A stretch of 24,144 nucleotides of DNA from Bremia lactucae (Eukaryota; Oomycota; Peronosporomycetes; Peronosporales; Peronosporaceae), in contig NC_090612.1 in assembly GCF_004359215.1 (NCBI RefSeq), positions 2,271,064 through 2,295,207 of the forward strand. Direction: 5' to 3'. Positions 6,776-15,614 of this stretch are shown in pieces; the first letter of the stretch is position 1, and every line of letters starts with the position of its first letter. The translations under genes and the position numbers were made by a program. The notes beneath the pieces were generated by a model. It did no database searches. It had not been told where the DNA came from and saw only the letters and a list, made by a program, of their open reading frames with translations.

Positions 6776-7883
6776 GTGCAGCAACTCGGTCGCTGTAACT
6801 TTTAACACTTCAGCTTTCAACAGTTTCAACATTACATAAAACCATCCTTAGATCACAAGCCATAAATTATGTCTGATGATGATGACGACACACATCGAAG
6901 AAAGAAAATCTAATAGAACCGCTTGTCAAAACATGACAATGTAGGCGGTGTAAAGAACGCGTTGACTAGTTATCGCGATTGAATTGACTACCGGTTAAGT
7001 GCGGTGACGTCATTCATCACTGGTCGTCCGACTCAGCAGTTATCCTATCTTTTAATTAAGTTAATGCGTAGTGGATATTCATCGCTCATTTTCAAAGCTG
7101 TCACATGCAGATCTTGCGACAAATTTTTTTAAGATCAGTACCAAGAAGACCATACGTGATTGGATTTTTCGAGGCTAATTGTGACGTAGTGGCATTATTA
7201 CCAGTAACTGCAACTACGTCAAAAGACATAAGTACATGTGTTTAATTTCTTTACCAACATGTCTGGTTATAAAGCTTTAAGGAAGGTATACCTAATTGCG
7301 ATTGGTTCAAACTATACTCAGAATACTTACTATTCCGTATGGGATATATTCTAAGATGGAAAAAGTTACATTATGAGGTTCATATACACTATGGTTAGTA
7401 GAGTAGATAACAGATGCGATAAGCGTATGATAGTTCTTAGGATAGGACTTAGATAGTGCAGGAGAAAATTCAGTTGGCCACAGGGCAATCCATAATCACT
7501 CAGCTTAATCAATCACTTCTCAATTGCTTTCAACAGCAACAACTCCTTTCTTCGAGTCGCTCTTCGCCAGTGCTTGTCGTCATACCAGCTTCCTCAACGC
7601 ATAAAGTGTTACACAAATCGCAAGTCGACCTGTTTAGACGTCTGCTCTCTGCTCTGATAAGCTTTTCATTAATCTAATGCGCCTAGCGTTTTGGTAGTCT
7701 TAGCGTAGCTAGAGTAAACGATGATTGCGCGCGGTTGGAACCGCGCGCTTCGCGTGAGCCGACGGTGCTGCTTCGCGATAGAGCGCAATTCATGAATAAA
7801 CAGATCCCGATCTTTATAGTATTATATCTTGAACTAATAGACGCGGAAGCCCGAATTGAATGCCATCTCGTTAAACTTAGCTT
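6776..7883. other. Unassigned segment between retroelement fragments
   Basis: About 1.1 kb in which I recognise no domain. It is AT-rich with many stops. A short frame at 6869 begins MSDDDDD and stops after 14 codons. A 73-codon plus frame at 7456-7677 contains a glutamine/serine-rich stretch (LLNCFQQQQLLSSSRSSP) but has no supporting context. Inverted repeats occur here too, for example TTGTCA / TGACAA near 6924-6941 and GACGTAG / CTACGTC near 7182-7219. It could be the remainder of a Copia element or an older DNA transposon. Not resolvable without searches. Confidence 0.5.
7727..7748. repeat. GC-rich perfect hairpin
   Basis: GCGCGCGGTT, two-base loop, AACCGCGCGC. It stands out in AT-rich surroundings. 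No T-run follows it and I assign no function. Confidence 0.85.
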
Positions 7884-8327
7884 TGTAACGGGGCACTGCC
7901 GACTTGTACTGCTTCATTAAAAGTCCACTTTGCACTTCTTCAGTGCAAGTGGTGCCACATGTCACTTCACGTACACTAGTACGTGCAGAGGAAGACTCTT
8001 TTTAAGACACTTGCTTTGAAGAAGGTTAAAAAATTAAACTGTAATAAATATAATTAAGTTATTTTTGTCTATCTACTTCATACTAACTTACTTATAAACT
8101 AATACAAAACATGTAATGAAAGTTTTATCTGTCTTTCTCTTCGCGCGCGTCCAGCGCTGACTGGACCGCGGAGAAAGTAGATATAATGGTCTTTATCTAC
8201 CAATTGATAAGCTTTCTTAAATATTACCATGGAAAGAAATATTCTTCAAATATTTCTACCTTTTAGATAATATAAATACTTGACAACCTTTAAGTGTCAA
8301 TTTCGTGTAACGATACAGCCCGTTACA
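7884..8327 (-). repeat. Complete family 1 LTR (444 bp)
   Basis: On the minus strand it starts TGTAACGGG at 8327, within a 22-base head palindrome (8306-8327), and ends GCCCCGTTACA at 7884. Length matches the LTRs at 18935-19378 (444) and 22254-22695 (442). A purine tract precedes its start and pol-tail coding precedes that, so this is a 3' LTR of a minus-strand element. No 5-bp target duplication can be tested because the other end is missing. Confidence 0.8.
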
Positions 8328-8341
8328 TCACCCCTCCCTCA
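8328..8341 (-). promoter_or_regulatory. Polypurine tract
   Basis: The minus strand reads TGAGGGAGGGGTGA immediately before the LTR start TGTAAC, the position of the plus-strand primer in LTR retroelements. Confidence 0.65.
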
Positions 8342-8437
8342 TACAAAAATCACTCTGACTGTCATTCGGTAGAGTGGTCACTAAAAGACCACTTTATTAA
8401 AAACGATGTTGATTGTTAGAACCATCATTTTTAATTC

Positions 8438-8905
8438 TATCGCATGGTTAACAAGTCCATGCGGTATGCGAATAGTGCGGCGCCTTCGGCTGCAGTTCAC
8501 GCAGCCGCGGGCGACGCATTTTTATATTTTGCGGCAGACATTTCGTCTGCCGTAGTATCATCTTCTCTTGCAACACTAGATGTTGCGGGTGCACGTGGTG
8601 AATCGTGCGAACCCTCTTTGGCGTTTGTCTGCGATCCGTTTCTGACGGTCCACTGCGTTAGCAAAGGAATCCTGTACGAAACGGATTACTGATTCTCGAA
8701 CCAGCAGAAATTCCTCTGCTGACTCATTTGTTTTGTCTTTTCAGTGCGCTTTGTGCGCACTGCCATGAGAGTTTTCTCATCTTCGATGTCGATTGCTTCG
8801 ACATTGTCATCGTTCGCGTCGTTGTTAACTTCGACGCGTGATGAGCATGCGACACGATTGAACGTAACCTCAAGGAATCTCTTCGAGGACGCGATTTAGG
8901 CGTTC
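8438..8905 (-). pseudogene. Family 1 Pol C-terminal tail (minus-strand element)
   Basis: The minus strand encodes an acidic spacer (VEVNNDANDDNVEAIDIEDE), then after a frameshift SAEEFLLVRESVIRFVQDS and NAVDRQKRIADK, a segment also found before the GPF module at 15054 and 21230. Next comes a disordered tail (REDDTTADEMSAAKY) with one internal stop, ending LLTMR and a stop at 8440-8438. The 21000-region copy ends LPMR-stop at 19433. The integrase core, GPF module and chromodomain are missing, so this copy has a large internal deletion. The plus-strand open frame at 8444-8692 is the antisense shadow of this tail. Confidence 0.68.
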
Positions 8906-8907
8906 TA

Positions 8908-9130
8908 TCTGAACGATACGGATGGCGCGGGGGCGTCGTCTGTTACCAATCGCGCCAGCTGCAAAGCTGAACGCAATTACCCAGTACATGACAAGGAACT
9001 CCTTGCAATGAAATACGCACTGGCTAAAATTATGGTATATCTCCTCGGAGATAGACCGCTCATCGTATTAACGGACCATGCGTCATTACGCACGGCCGTA
9101 AACAGCCCACATTTCTCACAAGGAACGGCG
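8908..9130 (+). pseudogene. Family 1 RNase H, C-terminal half (displaced)
   Basis: After a damaged NDTDGA start, it reads AERNYPVHDKELLAMKYALA, YLLGDRPLIVLTDHASLRTA and VNSPHFSQ: the connection and C-terminal half of a Ty3/Gypsy RNase H. It lies upstream of the RT and RNase H N-terminal half (9185-9808), the reverse of normal order. Its first residues fit directly onto the point where the downstream piece stops (CALMQ, near 9808), so it may be the displaced half of that same copy. Confidence 0.75.
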
Positions 9131-9184
9131 ATGTGGCCCTTATCCGTGAACGGGTCACCCGAACACAGCAGTGAGCACTCCTAG

Positions 9185-9808
9185 TTGGATGATCTGGAAT
9201 GGCTAGTAATGCCACAGGGGCTTAGTAACACCCCTGCAACATTCAACAGATGCGTAACGAATCTGTTGAGACCGGTGCGAGAATTCGGACCGAGTTATTT
9301 TGACGATATATTCGGCCATTGCCGGGCTATGGACGGAAAGACGGACGTGGTAGTTCATAAAACTCACGTTCGTCAGGTTATTACACTTATGCGAAAGCAT
9401 AAGTTGTACGTAAATCTTAAGAAGTGTTTTTTTGCTGCAAGCGAAATACAACTTCTTGGGTGCTTCGTCGGTAAACACGGCGTACGCCCTGATCCCGAAA
9501 AGATCGAGACAATTACCGACTGGCCGACTGGCCAGTTCCAATCGATGTCAAGAGACTTAGAAAGTTCCTTGGTTTAGCGGCGTACTTGCACAAGTACTCT
9601 CGCAATTATGCCGAGATGACACTTCATCTTTTTCGTCTCTTAAAATAAGACGAGCAATGGTCATGGAACGCTGATTGTCAGCGTTCCTTTGAAGGTATCA
9701 AGCAAAGCTTGATGCATTCACCCATCTTGGCGATTGCAGATCAAGACAGACCATTCCATGTGGTCTGTGACGCCAGCGATTTCGCAATCGGCTGTGCGTT
9801 AATGCAAT
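9185..9808 (+). pseudogene. Family 1 reverse transcriptase and RNase H N-terminus
   Basis: RT fingers/palm from EWLVMPQGLSN through PATFNRCVTNLLRP, the catalytic SYFDDIF box (YFDD at 9296-9307), LMRKHKLYVNLKKCFFAASE and LGCFVGKHGVRPDPEKI. An 8-bp tandem duplication of GACTGGCC (9518-9533) shifts the frame. In the next frame RKFLGLAAYLHKYSRNYAEM continues, with a stop at LLK-stop, then WSWNADCQRSFEGIKQSL and the RNase H start FHVVCDASDFAIGCALMQ. The catalytic Asp of RNase H is at 9769. The first half of RT (before the EWLVMPQG motif) is missing. The sequence breaks off at 9808 against an antisense Copia fragment. Confidence 0.85.
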
Positions 9809-10195
9809 TGATCAATATCGTACCTATTTTCAGGCGCATAGGAACTGCGAATCCCAAAGAATTTTGTCATCTCCCCAAGAACCTTTACCGAAAGGCCCTT
9901 TAAATAACGAAAGAATTGTCCACGAGAATTGAATTCGTTGCAGTCATCAGTTGATCGTCTAAGTAAACACCAATCACAACGGTTTCTTCTTCCAAACGTT
10001 TCCAATACACAAACGTGTCGGTCAGGCACTGCAAAAAACCAAATTAACTAGTTTTTTGTGAAGTTATTCGCTCCACAATCGCCCCGCTTGTTTGAGTCCG
10101 TATAGAGCCTTGTTCAGCTCCAAAGCGTGTTCATTGACACGTCTTGCGTCCAGCCTGTCCAGCATTTCTTGCTTGATGTCCAAGCTCACATGCTA
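9809..10195 (-). pseudogene. Ty1/Copia reverse transcriptase fragment
   Basis: The minus strand reads DIKQEMLDRLDARRVNEHAL, then ELNKALYGLKQAGRLW (Copia-type ALYGLKQA motif, around 10120-10081) with a stop after LWSE. A damaged stretch leads to VIGVYLDDQLMTAT, the catalytic YxDD box as YLDD at 9965-9954. A frameshift is followed by GLSVKVLGEMTKFFGIRSSY and APENRYDIDQL. This order and these motifs separate it from Gypsy RT. It is the only Copia coding sequence I see; its other domains are absent. It abuts the truncated Gypsy RNase H exactly at 9808. Confidence 0.82.
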
Positions 10196-10435
10196 AAAGT
10201 GGCATAGTAACGCCCAGCTATTTGGAAAGCTCTCGTATGTCGGCTGATTCAATGATACAAGTGGTACCAGCACCCAGACTGGAGGAGCTGAAGATTCTAA
10301 TGGGGCTAAAGCAGAACGGCACCGAGATGAAACCGAATAATTGGTCGAAGTGAAGCTTGTGAAACATACGCGGTTGATGCATCGTGTATGAAGTAATTTT
10401 ATATTGATGGTCTAATGCGACCTAAATGCTGCATG
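10196..10435. other. Unassigned, probably Copia-derived
   Basis: About 240 bases upstream (on the minus strand) of the Copia RT. I see no clear Copia motif and both strands carry stops. No other feature recognised. Confidence 0.35.
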
Positions 10436-10495
10436 GGCGAAAAGGCTAAACTTGGCGAGTTTAGCATTTGAATACGAAAATGCGTGTCTAGAATC
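10436..10495 (+). repeat. Inverted repeat with 6721-6775 (right member)
   Basis: Contains GGCTAAACTTGGCGAGTTTA and then an AT-rich flank matching the reverse complement of the left member with a few substitutions. No coding content. Confidence 0.7.
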
Positions 10496-10639
10496 TACAT
10501 AACATTTGGTGTGTGGAGCGCAGCGTTTCGTATATAGGTTAGTTGCATATAAAGAACTACATCTCAACCTTTTAATCTGTAAAGACCGTGTTCGTTATTT
10601 GCTTCCCTGTTTGTCTCTGTTGTGACAGCAACAGGATTT

Positions 10640-10936
10640 AACAGAAACAACTAGACAACAGTTCTGTTGATTGATTCATTTAAGTTTAAATCAACCTTGC
10701 AAGACACGATTGGGCGGTGCGCAAAGTGTCTATGCATAGTAAGTTATGAATCTTTTAAATTCTGTAGATAGAAGATCGTCACGTAGGAACGTAAAATCTT
10801 AATACAGCTCAATTTTCTCCATTCTAAAGCCTCAGTATCAAACTTTAGTAGTTAAGGCCTCTCAGCTACTACTACCCTTCCTGTAATGGGGCAACCTATC
10901 ACATAAGTAGTTTTAGGCTTAATGCATGATACGTAT
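10640..10936 (+). repeat. Family 1-type LTR remnants
   Basis: 10670-10881 is collinear with 11130-11362 of the following LTR (the TGATTGATT.., GACACGATT.GGCG, GATAGAAGATCGT and AGCTACT..ACCTTCCT blocks) and is cut at the ACCTTCC position. A second LTR head (TGTAATGGG...) begins at 10882 and lasts 55 bases before the complete LTR. This is stacked debris of earlier insertions. 10496-10639 shows nothing identifiable. Confidence 0.6.
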
Positions 10937-11468
10937 TGTAACGGGGTATCCCGTTACATTAATATTATTCCTTATACAAGGAATAATAAGTATTATTTCC
11001 TATAAGAGGAATAATAAATATTATTTTCTATGGGGGAAAAAGAAGTATAAAATTATAATATTTTATTAATTCTGACTTTATAATTCCAATATTACCAAAT
11101 CAGGTAATATTGACGCAGTAAGACATTAGTTCTATTGATTGGTTGATTTAATTCTAAACTAATGCTGCCAATCGTTACAAGACACGATTAGGCGTCGCGC
11201 AAAGAGGCGCATTGCATAATTAGTTATTCATATGTTAAAGCCAGTGGATAGAAGATCGTTACTAAAGGACGTAATAAATCAATACTGTTTTACTTTTTAC
11301 TTATATTAAGGCCTTAGAATTTACCTTTAGTAGCTAAGACTTCTTAGCTACTTATAACCTTCCTCTGCACGTCGTGTACGTGAAGTAGTCAAGGCACCCC
11401 ACCTTCACTGTAATCAGTGAAGATTGGCTAGTACTGTTATCAGTATTAGCAAAGGCTGGTCCGCTACA
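10937..11468 (+). repeat. 5' LTR of the full-length element
   Basis: It begins with the head inverted repeat TGTAACGGG-N4-CCCGTTACA (10937-10958). A perfect hairpin follows (TATTATTCCTT / AAGGAATAATA, 10963-10988) with a second degenerate copy, and later CTTCACTG / CAGTGAAG near 11402-11421. It ends ...CCGCTACA at 11468, then CC and TAATAGCGCTTTG, a decayed form of TGGTAGCACTTTG. No TATA box can be assigned with confidence in the AT-rich stretch. Confidence 0.78.
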
Positions 11469-11519
11469 CCTAATAGCGCTTTGATGTCCGTTTAAAGGCC
11501 TCCGCACGTTCCATCCAAC

Positions 11520-12490
11520 ATGGACAATGTTGGTTACAGAAGGAGGAAGCTTTCAAGCCCGTCAAGAAGAGTATCACACAACGTGTAAAAGGCTCACATT
11601 TTGAGTGACCTTGAATGGAGACGGTCGAACGCATGAGTTTAATCGTAGGCGTGCCAGCCATTAGCGCCATGTTCGCTCTACTTCCTGCTAAGATGGTTCG
11701 TCAAAGTAGACGATGCCATTGAAGCCGCCGCATCGATGAAAAAGTGAATTTCGCATGTCCCACTTGGCAGGACCTACCATATCTTGGGCATTAGGGCTCA
11801 GCTTCACGACCCATATGTGATTAAGTCGTGTGAGGTCTTTAAGACCTGGCTCAGGCAAACCTTTGAGCCGCCACGTGCCGAATTCAGGGCTCCAGCAGAG
11901 CTTTTGAATACAAAAAATGGCAAGCGTGACCTTCACTCTTATGCCTAATATACACGATACGTACTAAGTGGTATCGTGAGTCTTTCAATTGATGAGCAAG
12001 CACAGGAAGGTGTGTTCATCAAGGGTCTTGTAGATGGTCCTGTCAAGACCTCCCTGTTCCGGCTCGAGTTAGAGACGCTTGATCAAGCGATGTCTGTAGC
12101 GGAACAGGAGGATTTCAGCCTGAAAAAAAGCTTTCATCCTCTCTGAAGCGTATCGTCTTCCGAGACGACAAGAAAACGGAAGTCAAGAACTCATGAACCT
12201 CTCGTATGTGGAGAGCGAAAATTCTCGCTCTTCAAGTCTCAATCGATTGCAAACATGCAATCGCTGTCAAAAGATGGGCCACTACGCCTATGAGTGTATT
12301 GCCCCACGCCCAGTGTGCCTAGAAATACAGAGCGAAACGATCGACCTCCCGCTAGTAACAGCGGAAGACGTGGATCCAAAGCTGTTGCGAAATCGCAACG
12401 CGAGGCGGATCGTCAAAAAAACGGTCGGGTTCAGTTTGGTGCGGAGCGCCCAACTGATCCAGCAACGTCAAAAGAATTTGCAGGCCTTTT
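11520..12490 (+). pseudogene. Gag of the full-length element
   Basis: Family 1 Gag, more diverged than the other three copies. The ATG at 11520 lies in a hairpin (CCAACAT / ATGTTGG) homologous to the one at 22737. The frame fails after 17 codons. Recognisable patches in different frames are FVKVDDAIEAA near 11695, a GPTISWALGLSFTTHM-like match near 11771, KTWLRQTFEPPRAEFRAPAE near 11840, FIKGLVDGPVKTSLFRLELE near 12017 and VAEQEDFSL near 12100. From 12193 MNLSYVESENSRSS leads to an intact zinc knuckle CNRCQKMGHYAYEC at 12256-12297, then a frameshifted basic tail. Non-functional. Confidence 0.8.
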
Positions 12491-12800
12491 GTCCTCACAC
12501 ATAAACATTTGTGTGACTGCCCAGATGATATGGTTTACCTCATCATCTTGAAAATTATAGTGGCAAAAAATTGCCACTAAAGTCCCGAGTCGATTGTGGG
12601 GCGCCAAACAATTTTTATTCGACGCCAATCGCTAGAAGATCGCAGACTCAAATTTATTGAGTTCAATATACCTCTAACATGGATGAGAGTGCGCCTTGCA
12701 ATAGACGCAACTGTAACAGTAAAAACGCGTGTAGGTAGCACCCGTTACACGTTAAAGGGTGTTGTAGAATGACAATTTCATTGTCGATTTGGATGACAAA
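12491..12800 (+). pseudogene. Aspartic protease of the full-length element
   Basis: Retropepsin-like core read as RVDCGAPNN around 12588-12610 with the active-site Asp codon at 12592 intact. An extra T in the run at 12611-12617 shifts the frame, after which RRQSLEDRRLKFIEF, TWMRVRLAIDATVTV and YTLKGVV follow, ending in a stop near 12770. The remnant DDKIDV... at about 12793 runs directly into the RT motif. The linker and the front half of RT are therefore deleted. Three hairpins here (12495-12516, 12524-12547, 12558-12579) have counterparts with compensating changes in other copies. Confidence 0.75.
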
Positions 12801-13150
12801 ATTGATGTCAACCTCGAAATACCATGAGTGGCTTTTTATGCCACAGGGGCTTAGTAATGCCTGCAACATTTAACAGATGCGTAATCAATCTGTTGCACTC
12901 GGTTCAATTTAGCAAAGAGTTATTATGTGACGTCTTCGTTCATAGTCGAGCCATGAACAGAACGTTGGACGTTGAAGTACATCGTACCCACGTCCGAAAG
13001 GTCCTTACCCTTATGCGTAAGCATAAGTTGCATGCGAATCTCAAAATGTGTGTATTCGTTGCAAGCGGGATACCACTTCTTGGGTCATCGTCGGGAAACA
13101 CGGTGTAATCCCTGTTACTGAAGAATAAGGCGATCACCGACTGGCCTTAT
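12801..13150 (+). pseudogene. Reverse transcriptase (C-terminal part)
   Basis: It starts at the LEWL..PQGL motif and reads MPATFNRCVINLLHS, then a region where the catalytic box is destroyed. SYFDD is replaced by ELLCDVF through an indel, so two catalytic aspartates are not both present. VFVHSRAMNRTLDVEVHRTH, VRKVLTLMRKHKLHANLKMC and ASGIPLLGSSSGN follow, with a stop after NTV. The homologous piece at 9185 begins at nearly the same RT motif. Confidence 0.8.
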
Positions 13151-13214
13151 AAAGTCAACCTTAATGCAATCGCCAATATAGAACGTAAATAAAGATAGAT
13201 AAGACATAAAACGG

Positions 13215-13870
13215 TGGCGATTGCAAAGACCATTTCATGTGGTCTGTGACGCCAGTAATTTGCAATCTGCTGCGCGTTAATGCAAAATGACACAGACGGC
13301 GCAGAGCGCGTCGTCTGCTATCAGTTGCGTCAGCTTAAACAGTTGAGCTTGCCATGAAATTTGCTCTTATTAAGGTGAGAGTCTGTCTTGTGTGGATTAG
13401 TCCGTCCATCGCTGTATGGACCTATTGAGAATTATGGGTTTTAGGTAATGTTCACAACCCAATTCGGCTCAATCCAAACCGTGGTTGGCATAATGTTTAC
13501 ATATTGCGGTTATATATGTAATTACATCATGTAGAAATGAGTGGTTACGAGAAGTAGAGGAAAGCCCCAATTATGTAATTTTAATTTGCTCTTCATCTGC
13601 TCGAGTGTGCCTACTACAGTTCGTCCTTCGTGTAGGCTCTTTCTCCTTTGCTGCACTTCGCCCCTTATTGCTTCACTTCGCCTCGGTCATTTCAAAAGGA
13701 CCATGCGTCTTTACGCAAGGCCGTAAACAGTCCGCACCTCTCGCAATGAATGGCGAGTTGGTTGTCTCTCTTCCTGGAATAGTGACTTCTTTGTAGAATA
13801 CAAGCCAGGACGACGTAATGTCGTCGCTGATTTTCGCATCGGTCTGGTTGTTTGCCGGCTGCACCGATCA
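13215..13870 (+). pseudogene. RNase H domain (with internal disruption)
   Basis: The N-terminal half at 13228-13370 reads HVVCDASNFAI, CALMQNDTDGAERVVCYQLR and AMKFALIKVRVC. About 300 unrelated bases (13390-13690) interrupt it. The C-terminal half resumes at 13692 with DHASLRKAVNSPHLSQ, stops, MASWLSLF, then FFVEYKPGRRNVVADF. The first catalytic Asp (CDAS) and the TDHAS-type Asp codon are both readable. The central interruption carries a plus-strand open frame (13541-13726) that I regard as chance. Confidence 0.75.
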
Positions 13871-14089
13871 ACAGTAAGGTTGGGCCCACTGTCGCAACAT
13901 TGATAAGTGCTTTGTCGTCAACATTACTTAACAACGTTAGAAGAGCTTAAATAAAGATGACACGGCTAAGTGAATCACCTCCGAAATTCATCAAGACAAT
14001 CCCTATAGGGATTGTCAATACTGTATTAAACTTAACCAGATTGAGGCAACCATTGCTGGTGACACGCCTCGAGCCGCCATTTCAATTCA
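13871..14089 (+). pseudogene. RNase H-integrase spacer
   Basis: PTVATLISALSS and TLLNNVRRA are readable near 13884-13950, the connector typical of oomycete Gypsy Pol, then decayed sequence. It contains a perfect 22-bp palindrome at 13995-14016. Confidence 0.55.
13995..14016. repeat. Perfect 22-bp palindrome
   Basis: GACAATCCCTA followed immediately by its reverse complement. No protein motif is recognisable across it. Confidence 0.92.
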
Positions 14090-14760
14090 CAATGTTTGCA
14101 AATACGTATCATGTATGAGTGTCATTATGCACCAATAAGTGGTCATCGTGGACGTGAGAAGACTTCCCTCACAGTAATTCGTGACCTCGCCAGTATGAAC
14201 GCAAGCACAGACTTGCTTGCGAGATTTGTCAAAGAGCAAAGCCTAGTCCTTCGTTTCGTGCTCCGTTACAACAACTGCTAGTGTTGGCATTCCGCAGTAA
14301 TGGACTTCGTCTTCGAATTTCCCGAAGACGCTCAAAGAATAATGGTATACTAGTGGGTGTAGATCGAATCAGCAAGATGGCACATGCCGGGTTAATCACA
14401 GTCTATGACTATGCTAGTGTCTTCGTAGACACGGTATTTAGACTCCGTGTATTTCCCGTGAACTAATTTCGGATCGAATCCCCGCTTCACGGCAAAGGTT
14501 TGGCAATCCGTGCTCCGTTCATTTGAAAATGTCAACATCTGAACATTTTATAGCATATGATCAAAATAGACGGAACGTTCAAATTGTGTTCTCGAAATTC
14601 GAAGACATGTCCACTCGCTTACGAGTTGAAGTGAGTACTTGCCGATGGCAGAAATTGCCATCAACAATTTGGTACATGCATCAACAAAGCATAGAACGTT
14701 CTTCGTGGGTGGCGTAAGCCATCCACGTATACCCTCGTGTTGAAAAGTGTAACTCTGATT
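14090..14760 (+). pseudogene. Integrase: HHCC and catalytic core
   Basis: The zinc-binding module reads YECHYAPISGHRGREKTSLT, with His codons at 14123 and 14144. Its Cys pair survives in another frame as CEICQRAKPSPSF (14218-14229). In the core, MDFVFEFPEDAQ gives the first catalytic Asp near 14303. After a frameshift, NNGILVGVDRISKMAHAG and YASVFVDTVFRL follow. The second Asp region (ISDRDPRF in relatives) has lost a base, giving a frameshift and no clean Asp. TERSNCVLE keeps the Glu position near 14570. MAEIAINNLVHASTKH-like residues and FFVGGVSHPRIPS close the core. Integrase inserts element DNA into the chromosome; this copy cannot. Confidence 0.82.
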
Positions 14761-15451
14761 AAAGGGGAGCGGGGCTCGCTGAAGCAAAATGCTATCTGGC
14801 TCTTGCTCAATCATGCATTGCGGCGAAAACAAACTCAGCATAAGCAAAAGGCTACTGCTTACTCCAAGAGCTTTTTCGCTTGCACTGGAACTACCATTGT
14901 CGATGATGAATATACTAACGATGCTAACATATTCATCATCGCCAACGGTTATGCTAGTGCAAGCAATAAAGCTCCCATTGAAGAGGAATATGATGTTTCC
15001 ACAGTGCGCACTGGGCGCACTTATATTTAAACCAAATCAGCACGAAAATTCCAGCTGGCTCGAGAAGCAATGGTCACTTCGTGCAGGATCCCATTGCTGA
15101 TGCGGTGGACCGCCAGAAACGAAATGCTGATCAAAATGGTAAATTTCTTTAAATTAAAGGCAACGATCTAGTACTACTGTCGGCAATTAATTAAGCTAAC
15201 ATGTAGTGACGAATGCGGGCAGCAATAAACTATCGCGCAAGCATATCGGCCCGTTTCGGGTATTGCACCACCAAGGCAATGCATACACGATCGAGCTGCC
15301 TCGTAGGATGCGCACACATCCCACGTTTCACGTCACCCGTCTCCGCCCGTCCTACCAGCACGAGATTTTCCCGGGTGCGAATCGCACCGGTACGGTCCAA
15401 AGCATCAGTCAGACTGATGGTCCCGGGTTAGACGTTTCACTTCATCCTTGA
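14761..15451 (+). pseudogene. Integrase spacer and GPF/chromatin-proximal module
   Basis: An acidic spacer is partly open (IVDDEYTNDANIFIIANGYA, 14737-15030). The LAREAMV..VQDPIADAVDRQK segment at 15054-15120 (two frames) is followed by a damaged NDLVLLS. From 15206 the GPY/F-type module is clean: NKLSRKHIGPFRVLHHQGNA, YTIELPRRMRTHPTFHVTRL, RPSYQHE. It then runs into a degenerate repeat array. A reverse-oriented copy of everything from about 15035 lies at 19833-21265. Confidence 0.78.
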
Positions 15452-15614
15452 AGCATAAAATGTCGTGACGAGATGCCGACTGATGGTCCCGGGTCAGACG
15501 TTTCACTTCATCTTTTAAGAATAAATATCGTGGCGAAATGCCGCCAGACCGATGGTACAGGGTCAGACGTTTCGCTTCATTTTTTAAGGATATAAATGTC
15601 GTGACGTGATGCCG
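15416..15614 (+). repeat. Three-unit 66-69-bp tandem repeat in pol
   Basis: Units start at 15416, 15482 and 15551, each opening GATGGT..GGGT.AGACGTTTC and ending near GATGCCG(CCAGA)C. Translated in part they give DGPGSDVSLH. The inverted copy at 20655-20848 also has three units, so the array predates the separation of the two copies. Confidence 0.82.

Noticed and set aside
7456..7677. Glutamine/serine-rich 73-codon frame as a host gene
   Set aside because: Short, no homolog recognised, no splice or promoter context, surrounded by transposon fragments; kept only as part of an unassigned segment.
7727..7748. GC-rich hairpin as a bacterial intrinsic terminator
   Set aside because: No T-run and a eukaryotic context.
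8444..8692. 82-codon plus-strand open frame, alanine-rich
   Set aside because: It is the reverse complement of the family 1 pol tail, which has recognisable protein similarity on the minus strand and a matching copy at 19433.
15416..15614. Tandem units as a CRISPR array
   Set aside because: Units are contiguous and diverged with no spacers, and sit in a eukaryotic retroelement pol gene.
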